Shown here one piece after another: positions 1 through 12,367 of a stretch of 64,000 nucleotides of DNA. Made by a program: the position numbers and the translations under genes. Position 1 is the stretch's first letter, and the number at the start of each line of letters is the position of its first letter. Source of the stretch: Globisporangium splendens (Eukaryota > Oomycota > Peronosporomycetes > Pythiales > Pythiaceae); the NCBI GenBank assembly GCA_006386115.1, contig VFIW01000105.1:124001-188000 (forward strand), given 5' to 3'. The notes beneath the pieces are model-generated. The model was not told the DNA's origin, ran no database searches, and saw only the letters and a list, made by a program, of their open reading frames with translations.

Positions 1-278
1 TCGTGGTCGACTCGAACGATAGAGACCGTGTGGACGCTGCACGCGACGAACTCCACCGTATGCTGAACGAGGACGAGCTGCGCGACTCGATCTTGTTGGT
101 GTTTGCCAACAAGCAGGATCTGCCGAACGCGATGAGCGCGGCGGAGATGACGGACAAGCTCGGTCTCCAAGGTCTCCGCCACCGCCAGTGGTTCATCCAG
201 GCGTGTTGTGCGACGACGGGCGACGGTTTGTACGAAGGTCTGGACTGGCTGTCGGCTACCCTCCAGAAGCGATCGTAG
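1..278 (+). CDS. ARF1: ADP-ribosylation factor 1, 3' partial (tandem copy A)
   Basis: C-terminal 91 residues of an ARF-family small GTPase that recruits coat proteins to Golgi membranes. The window edge cuts the gene; the reading frame starts at base 3 (VVDSND...) and ends at TAG 276-278. The guanine-specificity motif NKQD and the C-terminal CCATTGDG loop are visible. It is almost base-for-base the same as the end of the complete copy at 1304-2130. Differences include Gln for His after KLGL and a C-terminal end of QKRS instead of QKKK. This points to recent tandem duplication or gene conversion. Confidence 0.93.
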   Translation, partial: VVDSNDRDRVDAARDELHRMLNEDELRDSILLVFANKQDLPNAMSAAEMTDKLGLQGLRHRQWFIQACCATTGDGLYEGLDWLSATLQKRS

Positions 279-1303
279 ACGTGGAGAGCAGCACTCTTCC
301 TGGCAGATATAGACATCGACGACTATGAATCGACCACTAGCGCAGCTGTAATTTTTGCATTTTTCCATTAATACCTCTCTTTTTAACAGTCTGTTGTTGT
401 CAATTCTGTCAATGCCAAGGCTGCCATTGACCACCATCGTACAGATTGCTCCTCTTCATTTTGTGTTCGTGCTCTCATTTATGTCTTATTGATTCGCGTG
501 GCATGGATACGCGTGGCGACATGCATTTGTTCTGTGTGGGTGCACTTTTGGCGAGAGCTACGTTGGTGTGGGGGAGGGTTGAGAAGAGGTCCATGTGACT
601 GTGCGGTGCCTTCATTAAGTGCGCTTTTGTGTTCATGTTGGGACCTGAACCGAACTTAAGAGCGTTCTGGAATACAAGTGCAAAATGCCCAGCTCTCATT
701 GAGAGCAGAATGGAGAGAAAGAAAAAAACGGTCGAGAAAGATCGTAAATTCGTGAATGGAGATGCAGGGCATGGCATCCTGCCACGTCATTCCCAGTGGC
801 ATCTGGTCGGCACACACTGCGAGCTACAGCTGTTTAACTACAAGTGCATCCTGGGGTTGTTCATCCACAGTATCCTCTGTTCGAGCTATAATAGCCCTGC
901 ACCGACAGCAAGGAAACTCTGACGATGGGCAAGAGAGCGAGGTGCAGCATGCCGTTATAGAAAAGGCACTAAGCAAACGTCCAATCTCCTACTGCCAGCG
1001 CACATTTCGTGGATCCATTTGAGTCCGCCTTGTTGATCCTTTAAACTGCCTGCTTTCGTGCTAATTTGAGGACAGATGTGATGGGATCCGAACTTAGCGA
1101 CAGGTGTACAGTTAGCGGGGTGTCCCCCCTCCTCGTCCCTCCCGCTTGCTGCCCCCTTGTAGGATCGACCATTCCCACATTCGAGGCGTTTCCACGACAT
1201 TCGACCTGATTTCGTTCGCCGCGCGCGCCGCCGAAGAGAAGCCACCGCATCCCAGAAGCACTGCTTTAACAGTCCGTATTAGTGAGAAGAGCAGCCAGCA
1301 ACC
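279..1303. other. Intergenic, between tandem ARF genes
   Basis: About 1 kb with only short overlapping ORFs on both strands that look like nothing known. It should hold the 3' UTR of ARF copy A and the promoter and 5' UTR of copy B. I see no repeat, RNA gene or clear core-promoter motif. Confidence 0.6.
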
Positions 1304-2130
<827 letters not shown>

Positions 2131-2663
2131 ACGCGAGGTGACATGGATGAACGAAAAAGAGAATAGACACTACGCGGACACCAGCACAATTTCCATGACA
2201 CGAAGGGCACCTTCGTGCCAGTAAAGTGCTTCCATGCAGCGTCAGCACTTTTCTTTAGGGTGCATGCGGGCGATTGGGTTCATTTGGATATGTGCATTCC
2301 TTTCAATGAAAGCACGTGAATGTTTACTTCCTTTTACCTTCATTTTGTATGTTGATTGACACAACGATGCAACGCGACTCGCATATAAGCGTGATTCAGC
2401 TTTCTCACGCTGCAGTGTAATTCATCCATGAGTGAAAAAGGTATCTTATCTTGCCATCAAGGCTACACATGTCGTTCCGACTTTTGTCGGTTGACTGAGA
2501 TGTTGACTGTGGAATAACTCAATACTAGTACGACTAATCTGTTAAAATTACAGTAATAAGCATTTCAATTGAGGTAATTACCAGTCAAAGGTCATGAAGA
2601 ATCACTGAGATTGCTTCGGCATGTCAGTCGGAACTTTGCAATCGAGATGGCGCGAAGCAAAAG
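2131..2663. other. Intergenic
   Basis: About 530 bp, AT-rich, without a convincing gene. It holds the 3' UTR of ARF copy B and the region upstream of the Crinkler-like ORF. I see nothing else in it. Confidence 0.6.
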
Positions 2664-3374
2664 GTGTGGTTTCTTTTGGTGGATGCAAGAGGCAATGCGC
2701 TGACGTCAACGGACAGTGTGACGTTGGAGGGTAATGCACAAGTTGTTTATTTGCGAGACGCAGTGAAGACCAAATATGCTGCAGTCACCTCGCGGGAATC
2801 GCTCCATCAGATCTCACTGTCTACTCGGACCGAGCGACATTTGACGAGAAGCAATAGCAAGATGATGAAAGACTTGGTAGACAGACATACCGCACAGATT
2901 TCACAAGCAATGGCGGAACTTGTCGCAGCGAATATGAAGACTGCGGAAGAGATGCCAATGATCCTGCTCAGTAATTTGAATCGGAACTTGATTCTCATGT
3001 GGATCGGAGAAAGGGGTATTCGCTCGTTGATGTTAAAGGAACCTGCCAACGCATTTCTTGCTTTGAGAGAAGCTCTTATCAAGTGGAGTGATTCCGGTGG
3101 GGTTGTTCGTATCCCATTCCTCGGAGGCGGAAGACCATATAAGCGGATCAAAATCAATGAAGTGCTTCCTCCATGTGGAGATGAAGCCGCGGATACGCTT
3201 CGTGAAATGGTGGAGAGATACCGATCAATTGAAAGCGAGCTAGGTACATATACGAGTATGGCGCGTGAAATTGGGTGGCATGTGGTTCGTCACTCAGTGC
3301 CTGCATTTGATAGCATGTGTACTCAAGTTTCTAATGTGCATTCTGCTTTGTTATACTGTGTGTGTAAGCGTTAA
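2664..3374 (+). pseudogene. Crinkler-like N-terminal domain protein with broken start
   Basis: An open frame of about 236 codons. Its first residues (WFLLVDARGNAL, then YLRDAVKTKYA) follow the pattern seen in the N-terminal domain of many oomycete Crinkler (CRN) effector-family proteins. There is no ATG in this frame before position 2664, where the codon is GTG. An ATG lies 17 bases upstream at 2647 (ATGGCGCGAAGC) but in another frame. One extra A in the AAAAG run just before 2664 would join that ATG to the ORF. The rest (helical segments, MWIGERGIRSL, a Gly-rich loop GGGRP) I do not recognise. No LFLAK motif and no signal peptide are seen. It may be a frameshifted pseudogene, or its true first exon may lie upstream. 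The CRN assignment rests only on the N-terminal pattern. Confidence 0.45.
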
Positions 3375-3597
3375 TACACCAAAATGCCAATTTCGATTAT
3401 TTTCAGCTCTAGCAACTCTCTAGGCGATGGATATCGAACGATGAAGAGTTGGAATGCACAAAGAAGCGGTATGACTGAAAAATCCGAGTAAAGGAGTAAT
3501 AAAGTTCATGGTGTCTTACGCCATTGAAGATTCTACATGACGAACTTGCGACCCAAGTGCAGCACCTAAATGGAGTACATTCGTTTTTTTTCTTAGC

Positions 3598-4256
3598 CTA
3601 CGAACCTTCGCCAAGCATCATGCCAACGCGCTTCATGATGTAGTCCTTTGACGGGTCGTACGGCGAGTCCTTGCTCGGGATCTCCAAGATCGTCGGTATT
3701 GTCTTCTCGTACGTGTTGAGCAGGTGACGGATCTCTTCCGCGATCTACGAACAAGCACGAGTGCACATTCAATAGCATACACAGGTGTGCGTTAGTACTG
3801 TTAGATTGCACGTGCTTGTCTATACAGTCGGTTCTCCATGTACAAATTGGCGCAAATAGGCAATGAATTGCTTGGGAACGTACATGCTGGTTGATCAGGA
3901 TAATCGCAATGTCGTCACGACTCGTCAGAGTGCGGAACGTTTCCTCAATCGCAGAGATCGGTGTCGCTGCAATAGCAAATAGCGCACGCAACCACGAGCC
4001 ACACACGCACACATGTCAGTTACTGGATTTCTGCATCCATTCTCAATGGGCGAGCATGTTGTCATTATACGTGCACGACGCTTGCACGATCTACCACGCA
4101 AGAGCTCCTGTGACAAAGCGCAAAATGAAACGTACTGGACTTGACGACGAGGAAGTTGGTTCCTTCAGCTGTGCGGTGGCCCACTCCCGCGAGGATAAAG
4201 CCCGTGACAGTGTCTTCGTCTCCGATCACGCCGATCAGCTTCGTTCCGTCGCTCAT
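3598..4256 (-). CDS. VMA7: V-type H+-ATPase subunit F
   Basis: Three exons on the minus strand (4256-4136, 3966-3884, 3744-3598) give a 116-residue protein, close to the 115-125 usual for V1 subunit F. Donors are GTACGT at both introns and acceptors are CAG and TAG. The protein begins MSDGTKLIGVIGDEDTVTGF, continues to LAGVG and FLVVKSTT, and has the conserved core DIAIILINQHIAEEIR followed by PTILEIPSKDSPYDPSKD. Known role: central-stalk subunit of the proton pump that acidifies vacuoles and endosomes. The next gene (4505) is divergent, so the 250 bp between them is probably a shared promoter. Confidence 0.96.
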
Positions 4257-4504
4257 GCTTCTCTTCTCTTTCCTCTTGCTTGTGCTTCTTGATCTGAAGT
4301 AACACGGCAAAAGATCAACATCGTCCCGTTAAGTACGACTTTCCCTGCGAACTTCGAGTCTCGCACTTACCTTAGACATTCTTTAAAGCAGGATACGAAA
4401 TGCGTACTTACGAGATAAATTCGTACTTTGACGAACGACGAAGGTTGTACACCAGTTGTGTCCGACAGAATCTGACTTGGTTCCAGTATGCTCGAGACGC
4501 GAAC

Positions 4505-6180
4505 ATGGACAGCACAAAAAGAATGAGCGCGAGCATGATGTCTGGTGGCACGACGCAGCATTTGCAGGGCCTCGTGACGCGCAAGACCCCGAGCGACGAG
4601 CCCAAGACCCACGCGCAGTACTTCAACCACGTCGCCGACGTCGTGCGCGCCAACGACGACCTCACTGCGCTCCGGTACGCTTCTCCCAACATGCGTTTCA
4701 TCCAGGCCGAACAGGGAAACTCACATTGCGTATGCGTGCTACTAGGACGTACAATCTCAAGCGCAGACGGCAGGTCGCGTACCAGGGCTACGAGGCTGTG
4801 CTCAACAGGAAGAAGCGAAGCGCTGTTAAGTGCGTAATTGCATACTTATCGCTGTCGCCCTCTCCATTCGCCTATTGACTGACTGTTTAAATACTCACGT
4901 GGCAACAACAGACCGACGACGAATGGCAGCGCTGCGTCCGTGCTTCTCGCGCGCCTTCCGGTAGCGAATACGAACGCAAGTGTAGCAGCCGCCGCAGCGG
5001 CGCTGGCGGCACAGGCGTCAGCTGCGTACATTAGTCCCTTCCAAGCGGCAACTGCAGCAGCAGCACCGAGTCGTCCGGCACCCGTTGCGAAGTCGCCAAA
5101 GCCGATTCTCGCGGCACCTGCGCCTGCCGCACCCCAAGCAATCGCACCAGCGCCTGTATCAGCACCGACGCCGGCGCCTATTGCTGTTGCGCCTGTAGCA
5201 AAGCCGCAATCAGCAGCAACAGTTCCGCCACCTGTGATTGCGCACGTGCACGCGCGAGCTCAACAGCAACAGCATCAACAACAGCAACAGCGCAAGCAGC
5301 AGCAACCGCTACAGCAACAAAAGCAGCAACAGCTGCTTCAACAGCAGCAACAACAACTGCAGAAGCAACAACAGCAGCATGCGACGCAGCAAAACCACCA
5401 ACCGGCTCCTGTTCAAGCAGCGCCGGTGGTGCCCAAGCGATCGGACTTTGTGGTCGGCACGAGTGTTCTCATTCGGGTACGTGGGCAATGGAACTTGCTG
5501 GGAGAAAATGCTTGTATTGACTTGTGCCGCTTACTGCTCTGTGGCGCGCAATGCTTTGAACAACAGCACACAGCCGATCTCGTCGCGTGCGGCGCGCGCA
5601 ACCTCGCTGGGAAAACGGTACTTTTTTTTCTTTTTGTAGCTGCTCAGAAGTCTGTACTGATTGATGATTCTCTGGTATTTGCCTCTTCTCTTTTCTATAG
5701 GGACGCATCGTGTCGGCGCCTCAATTGTATGGTCAAGAGCTCTACTCGGTGTACATTGATGAGCACGAGACAGTATTCCAGGTTCCGTTCAATGCGCTCA
5801 CGCTCATTCGGCAAAGTACAGCGATGCATCACCAGCAACAACAGCAAGCCATGATGAAGGCCAATGGCGCCACGCTGATTCCCGGCATGATCGCGCCGTC
5901 ATCGGCTCCAATGGGGACTCACAATAACAACCCGGCAGCACTGCGACCCTCGCCGACTTTGGAGCAGATCAAGATGGAGCACTCGGTGCAGCTGCATCGC
6001 CTCATGCAGCAACAGTACCGCGAGATCCAAGTGCTGCAGCAGCGGTACGCGGAATGCCGACTGGTAAACCCCGCAGCGCTCACGAGCATCCAAAACGAAC
6101 TCTCGAAGCTGCGACTCGTGCATTTGTCGCAGGTGCAGACCCTGAAAAGCAAACAAGCACTCGATTTACTTGGCAAATAA
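4505..6180 (+). CDS. Unknown protein, Ala/Pro- and Gln-rich with SH3-like segment
   Basis: Five exons fit in frame: 4505-4674, 4746-4829, 4912-5476, 5567-5617 and 5701-6180, giving 449 residues. An in-frame ATG at 4400 is an alternative start. The N-terminal 85 residues are charged (YFNHVADVVRANDDL, then NLKRRRQVAYQGYEAVLNRKK). An Ala/Pro stretch and a long CAG/CAA-coded Gln tract follow (about residues 185-245). A compact region then runs from FVVGTSVLIR through GRIVSAPQLYGQELYSVYI, which looks like a small beta-barrel of the SH3/Tudor/KOW kind. The C-terminal 75 residues are a probable coiled coil ending QALDLLGK. I do not recognise the family. A nuclear chromatin- or RNA-linked role is only a guess from the composition. 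Confidence 0.8.
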
Positions 6181-6494
6181 AAGCAACAAATAGGAAAAAG
6201 CAGGCACCCGTTTTCTTGGGAACTGGTGTTGCAGGTTTGCGATTTTGTCGGTCGAGAGGTGATGGCGGCAACAATCCTACAATAAAAACACGAAATGCAT
6301 ACATCCACCCACAGTCTTTTTCTTGTTTTCCACCTTCTTGTTTGATTCGATTCAATAAGAGAATACCTTTCTCTACTCCAATGGTCGATCTCCAATTCCC
6401 GCATTCGTCCAATGTCAGTCTACAAACGACGATCCGATGACAACTCTCTCTAGGCGAAAAAGATCGCCGAGAAACAAATGCGCGGATTTGTCGT
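6181..6494. other. Convergent 3' region
   Basis: About 310 bp between the ends of two convergent genes. It holds their 3' UTRs and AATAAA-like tracts on the + strand. No gene is seen. Confidence 0.6.
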
Positions 6495-9166
6495 CTAGCG
6501 CTGCGCTTGCTGTTGGTAGTAGGCTGCGTACTGGGCTTGGGTGTACGCCTGACCGTACGCCGCAGGAGTAGCCGTAGCAGCGGTCGTCGTATCTGCTTGA
6601 GTGTACGCTTGCGCTCCATATCCCTAGATTTTGCAAAACAATCTCATAGGTTAGTGGTCCAAACTGGCGTTTTCCAACAACGAAAGAAAAAAATAAAAGA
6701 CATGCAAACATGCAATAAAGCTCCGATCGCCCTCCAAATGCTCCGTCGTGCGCGGCGACTTAACTACACGCAACGTGCAGAGGAACCACCCGTCCAATGG
6801 ATCTCACTCTTGTACAGGAGTTTCCCTCTTTTTTGGTACGTCACCCAATCATTTTTGCAGGCAAGCAAGACAAAAAGAAAAGCAGAAATGAAAGGAAAAG
6901 CGTTACCTGGTAGCCTTGGTAGTATTGCGCGTAAGCTGTCGAGGTGGGGGCTGCGACTGGTGCCACCTGAACCGGAGCTGGTACGGCAGCCGGGGTGTCG
7001 TATCGTGCTCGCTTCACGCCGGTTGTTGCGCCATTTTCATACCCCGAGTACCCGCTCCCCGAAGCCTTGGATTCGAGCGTCAAGAGCTTCAGCGATCGCT
7101 CCCGCGGCATCCCGTTCTTGCGCTTCCAGGTAATCTCGCTCTCCAGCACAGCTCGAACGTCGGCAGCCTTTGCCGAGAACGTTTCCATAAACTCAGCGTA
7201 CTGGAACCACAGGTCGCTTTTCTCGTCGTTCGACAGCTCTGAGCTCTCAGCAACCGCATTCTGATAGATCTTTTCCACGCGTTCAACGAAACCTTCACCG
7301 ACAATACTAGTCTCAAAATGGATGTAGTTAAGCCACAGAGGGAACGCACTTGTTGTTGTCTTGAGCGCATTCTGGAAAACCGATCGCGCTTGCTCGACGT
7401 CAGAGAGGTGCTTGTGCACAAAGGTCGCATAGGACGTCGCAACATAAGCAAGCACATCTGGTTGAGCAGCGAATGTATCTACTCCGCGTTGATACCACGT
7501 CTTCGCCACTTCAAATCCCCCACGCCGTCTCTCGAAATTGCAATAGCGGATAAACGCTTCAGCGAGCGTAGGAGCGACTTCGTTTAGCAACTTCATGTAC
7601 GTGGTTTCCGCGAGCTCGAGCTTGCCATGCGTCTCCAAGAAAGTGGCGTATTCGAGGTAAATACTGCCGCGATACTTCAGGAAAATGGTCACGGCGCGCG
7701 ACAGCACTTCGTTTGCGGCATCGAACCCTTTGACTTTTTCTTTGACTTTTTCCTTCCAGTTCGCGTATCGGACCCAGAACTCCTCGTAGTTGGCACACGC
7801 GATCAGGCAGCGTTCGTACAGTACTTCACAACGTGCGTCATCCCCTGCGACTTCTTCATAGTCCAGATAGTTGTGCCAGTTCTTGAGCGCAGCATCGGTG
7901 ACATGAGTGACGTGGAAGTAACTTCGGTCGATCCCGGCTTCAAACGCCTGGCGACGATACATGCCTTCCACGGTTTTGTTCTTCACGGCTTCGACGCTGT
8001 TGACGACTTTGACGCGAAGCAGCCCTTCGTCCATCAACTCCTCTTCTCCCGCGAGTGCATTAAGCTCCTCCGTGGTCGCCAAAACGTGTAGTTGCTGCGC
8101 CAGGACAAACTGGTTGTACTTTTCCCAGAACTCCTCCACATTGCTCAGCGGCTGGTGCATGATGCGCTTGAACACCTGGTTGAGACGAATCATATCATTC
8201 TACACAGCGGCAAATACAACACACAGTAGCAGTGAATAGTCAACAACCTTAAGCCAATAATAATATCAGCGACAGCGACATTAAGTAGCGTACATTGACG
8301 GTCTCGAGAGCAATGTAGGCGTCCCACAATGGACCTGCCATGGGGTCGCTTCCGCAAGTCGCAACAGCATTTTCCAGAGTGCTGTCACATAGAAATCACC
8401 ACAGTCAGTATTGCTGCCTTCCAACACGCATCAGAAGCGCTATATCATCACAAAAGACTCACGCTCGTGCTTCATCGACTGGGACCTGGAGCGTCTGGAT
8501 GAGGAACTCGCAGTACTTCACCCACATATCCACACTGTACCGGACAGCGACCACACCGCGCTCGTACACCTCGCGCGCTCTCTTCGCTGCGATCTCTGGT
8601 GTCACAACAGGAGCGCCCTCCGCATTCACTTGCTTGCTCAGCGCGTACTCGTATTGCGCATACTATCATGCAAATGCATTCAGCAAAGCAAATGACATTG
8701 AGTGGATGACCACAATAGCGCATAGAGTAGAAATGTGTGGTGGAGAGCAAATAAAACGCACCTTGTTCCAATACCCAAAGCACAATGGGAACTCCGTCAG
8801 GAAGCGGTCAAACGTCGCTTCGACGGTCTCCTGCGCAATCGATGACTGTCATCACAAACACACACATAAACGAGCGCAACCACATCGGTTAGTGCACATA
8901 TTCGCCCCGCCATGTCCTCCATCATACAGAGAATGGTCCTCATTCATTCAACGTCGCACCTCGGCTTCGACGAGCGCGAGCAACTGCACCCACGAGTTGA
9001 AATCGAGCGGATTCGCGTCCACCGCCTCGCGGAAGCGGTCGATCGGCGTCTTCGCGACCTCCGCCGCCGTCGCGTCCGCACCGTCAGGCGCGCCGTTCGC
9101 ACCACTCGCCACTGCGGCGCTCTCGTTCTCCGCCATGGCCACCGTCGACGCCTGCACTGCGTCCAT
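6495..9166 (-). CDS. PRPF39: Pre-mRNA-processing factor 39 (HAT-repeat protein)
   Basis: Six minus-strand exons: 9166-8960, 8845-8762, 8662-8463, 8381-8294, 8199-6907 and 6623-6495, encoding 666 residues. HAT (half-a-TPR) repeats run through most of the protein: FNSWVQLLALVEAE, FPLCFGYWNKYAQYEYAL, DMWVKYCEFL, LWDAYIALE, EEFWVRYANWKEK, GSIYLEYATFLE, AFIRYCNFERR, FPLWLNYIHFE and LWFQYAEFMETF. A segment similar to the PRPF39 middle region (YRRQAFEAGIDRSYFHV, LKNWHNYLDYEE) is diagnostic. The last exon is Tyr/Gln/Ala-rich low complexity. Known role: U1 snRNP-associated splicing factor in the nucleus. The start chosen is the first ATG giving MDAVQAS, which leads straight into the first repeat. It looks intact. 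Confidence 0.94.
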
Positions 9167-9594
9167 TTCGACCTTTTGCTGCTGAAGTTTCCGTCGAAAA
9201 AAAGATGGCGCTCTTTTGTTTTCCAGCCAAAAATGTGGGCTCGACACCGAGAGTTCTGTAGATGGTCGGGAGTTCCCGACATCTGTCCCAACTAGATCTA
9301 AAATAAATAGATAAACGGATTTCATGAAGGGATGTCATGCATATGCACGACGGAGTAACACATGACGACACGTGGTCCACATGAAAACTATACAAATGAC
9401 TGAATGCTCGGTTGTGACAGAAGAGAGGTTTTTGCTTCAACTCAACACCCAGTCTTGCCAGCCACCAGCCACTTGCTGTCGCTCGACGACTATGAGAGCC
9501 TCAGCAGAAGTCGAATATGAATAAATACACATAGCAGCAGCCGATGACACACTGCACCCTCCTCGCTCACGGCTCCCATTAACGCCTACTACGT
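9167..9594. other. Intergenic
   Basis: About 430 bp with the PRPF39 promoter on the minus strand and the 3' end of the transporter gene. No gene is supported. An open frame extends upstream of the PRPF39 start but is not needed for the protein. Confidence 0.55.
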
Positions 9595-11507
9595 CTAATA
9601 GTATTGACTCATCTTGGTGCGGAAGCACCCGACGTGGGGGCCGCGCCGCGAGCACGCTTTCCGCGCCGAGAAGAGCAGTCCGACGAGCAGCAGACCGCCG
9701 CAGAGCGCGGCTGGGAACGTCCGTCGACACGTCTGCACGATCACGTAGCCGAGCACGACGAGCGGCAGCATCGAAACCACAAAGATGAGCGGCATGCCTC
9801 CCGGTACTACATTGTATGCACAAAACAGCATGTGTGTGAGTGCGCGACTATCTATCTGTGCAGATAATGATGTGCTTTGACGTACCTTTGGCTGGTCGTG
9901 GCATGAATGGCAGCGAGTGGCGCAGCTGCAGAGCCGCAGAGATAACGGCGAGCTGCACGAGCGCCGAGAACGTGTTTACGATCTGCAGCAGGTCCGGAAA
10001 CGAAAAGATTGACACAAGCAACGTGACCACGAGGCTGAAGAGGATCGAGACGTGCGGACTGTCATATCTCTTGTTTTGACTGCAATATCGATAAGGCACA
10101 AAAAGAAACGGGATGGTTGGTGAGGAAAGCGGGACAGACACATTGTCAAGAGCTTAAGACGATACCTTCGCAGCACCTCTGGTACGAGCCCGACTTCGGC
10201 CATGCCGCTCACTTGGTAGCCCTCGCAAAATACCTGGGCGATGTCCATGCCCGCGAGGCCGCACGCGCTCGCGAACACGATCACGACGTGCAAGGCCGTG
10301 CCGCCGATCGTGTTCGCCAGATGCACAAACTCCTTGTCTTGGAGCACCAGCCAGTGAGTGCGCGTCGCACTGTAGGACGCCAGCATTGGCAGCAAATAAA
10401 GCATGACGACGATCAGGTACGTGAAGTAGATCGCGTGGGGAAATGCGCGCGCTGGATTCCGCACGCGTCCACCGACTGTGGACACCCAGAAGAACCCGTT
10501 GTAGCTCCAGTACAGAGTGTCGATGAGCTGGACCCAGTCCGTTGGCTTGTCCATGTCTGTGGTTCGCACATCTCGACTCACGACGGAGGCCTCCGAGAAC
10601 CCCCACGCAGTCAGCATGCCAAAAGGCAGCAACACACACAGCAGCATGCATACCAAGAGCGTCCTGGACAGCACGCGCGAGCCTAGGAGACTTGGCACAG
10701 CGAAGAAAATCCCGAGCCCAGCTTTGACGAAATACTCGGCAACACCGGGTAAAGACACATCCGCTGTCTTTGTGACGAGGTCGTAGAGGAGACCGATGCG
10801 GAGCACGCGACCAAAGATCCCTGCAAGCCAGCCCCAGTACCCAACCTGGAGTGCCACGAACGGACCGAACGCGCTCAGCGCCCATACGACGTACCCGCCG
10901 TCTTCTGGAAGTGCTGAGCACAATTCTGCGATGATGTACGCGAACGGACCACTGCAGAGCATCGGGAAGAGGATCATACTGATCGTACCCGTGACAGGAT
11001 CATCGGCGATGATTTTCTCTGGACCAAGGGGGCCGCTGCATACCTGTATGGTTCATCAATCTGTTAGCTCAGCAAAAAACAAGTGAGAACGACAAAGAAG
11101 ATGAAGGACATGGTGGCACGTACGCTGAAGAAGCAAATTGTCAAGACGCTTGTGGTGTCGAGTACGCGGTACCATGGAGATTCAAATGGCATGCGCGGTG
11201 GTTTGTTCGTCCTGCGCTGGTGTCTCCGCGCCTCTATGCAATCCATGGACTCGAGATCGTCCAGCGAAAACCGCGGGTCTGAGAGAAAGAAGCTGGATTT
11301 GACGCGAAAAGCAACCGCGGATGAGCAACAATGCACAACACGAATCACGAGCATCAATCATCCAGCTACACAGAGAGAAGCTTACCGATCGATAGGAATC
11401 TCGTCCGACATGATGGCGACCTCGTCGTCCTCCGGGATTGTCTGAGAGACGAGCGAGTCAGGGAACCGTCGCTGTTCGTTGCTCGCGGGATGCATCATAT
11501 TCGCCAT
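9595..11507 (-). CDS. APC-superfamily amino acid/polyamine transporter (PUT/LAT type)
   Basis: Five minus-strand exons: 11507-11386, 11292-11124, 11043-10166, 10067-9886 and 9806-9595, giving 520 residues. After a polar N-terminus of about 80 residues there are about 12 hydrophobic segments. The first carries the APC signature region VCSGPLGPEKI. SALPEDGGYVVWALSAFGPF then matches the hallmark of plant and protist L-type/polyamine uptake transporters. YNGFFWVSTVGGRVRNPARAFP and RRYDSPHVSILFS are further family blocks. Known role: secondary transport of amino acids or polyamines across the plasma or an inner membrane. Substrate cannot be told from sequence. The exon 3/4 junction is placed so that RRYDSP stays whole. 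Intact. Confidence 0.93.
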
Positions 11508-12367
11508 GGCTCAGAGACGACGAAAGCCGCGACAGAGCAATTCGATATTGAAGCGAGCGCTGAGGCGGAGACTGGAGTGAGTGGGGCGCGTCGAATGAGC
11601 AGCTGGGGGAAGGGAAGGACGACGGCAGCGGAGACCAAGGGCGAGAGGCTCACTCCCACACGTCAGGCGCAAGGTGTTAGTCGCATCTTATTTGGCGGCC
11701 AACATGGAGGTGGCGAGAAGAAAACGAAGGAGCTCAGAGACCGGCCATTTTGAATCTTCGACGGCCATAGCGGCTGACGAGAAAGGGCGACATGGCCTTT
11801 CACATTGCGTTTTATCAAGGTTAATGATTATTACGCGTTCTATAAAGGTATATTATATTGTGTAATGTATTATATGCATTTTTAAAAGGGTTGAAGTGGA
11901 AATTCTTCGAGAGTAGTACAAAGCGGACGTCTTGGTGACATCTCGGACGCTATGATCTGCTTCCCCACTTGTAACATGACTTGGTCAGGTTTGGCTCAAC
12001 CTTTCCAACATCAATTTGCAAAGACTAGACAGACCATATTCAAAACCATAGTATCATTTATAAGCAAAGTCTTACGATGAGTTCATGCATCATTGGAAGG
12101 TTTGGCAAACTTCGAACTGTCCATCGGAAAACTGAATGCGTCACGTCGCCCTTCATCTCGCTCCTGCGTGTGCACAGTGGTCTGCAGTGCACAAGCGATT
12201 TCTGTTTTCACCATTTAGCCCCTTGTGATGGGGGAATTGCAGCCGCTTCTGGAAGATGGGGACACCTCGCGACTCGGTCGTTTCAGAGCGCTACACTCGA
12301 CGCGTTCCGCTTGTCAGCTCGGAACCCCTGCGTCAGTTGCTCCTACAGTGTCCAGATGCCCACACAC
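11508..12367. other. Intergenic
   Basis: About 860 bp. The first 250 bp is the transporter promoter and 5' UTR, and the rest is AT-rich around 11810-12070. Plus-strand open frames here and across 12077-13153 are antisense to the next gene and look spurious. No RNA gene or repeat is seen. Confidence 0.55.
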
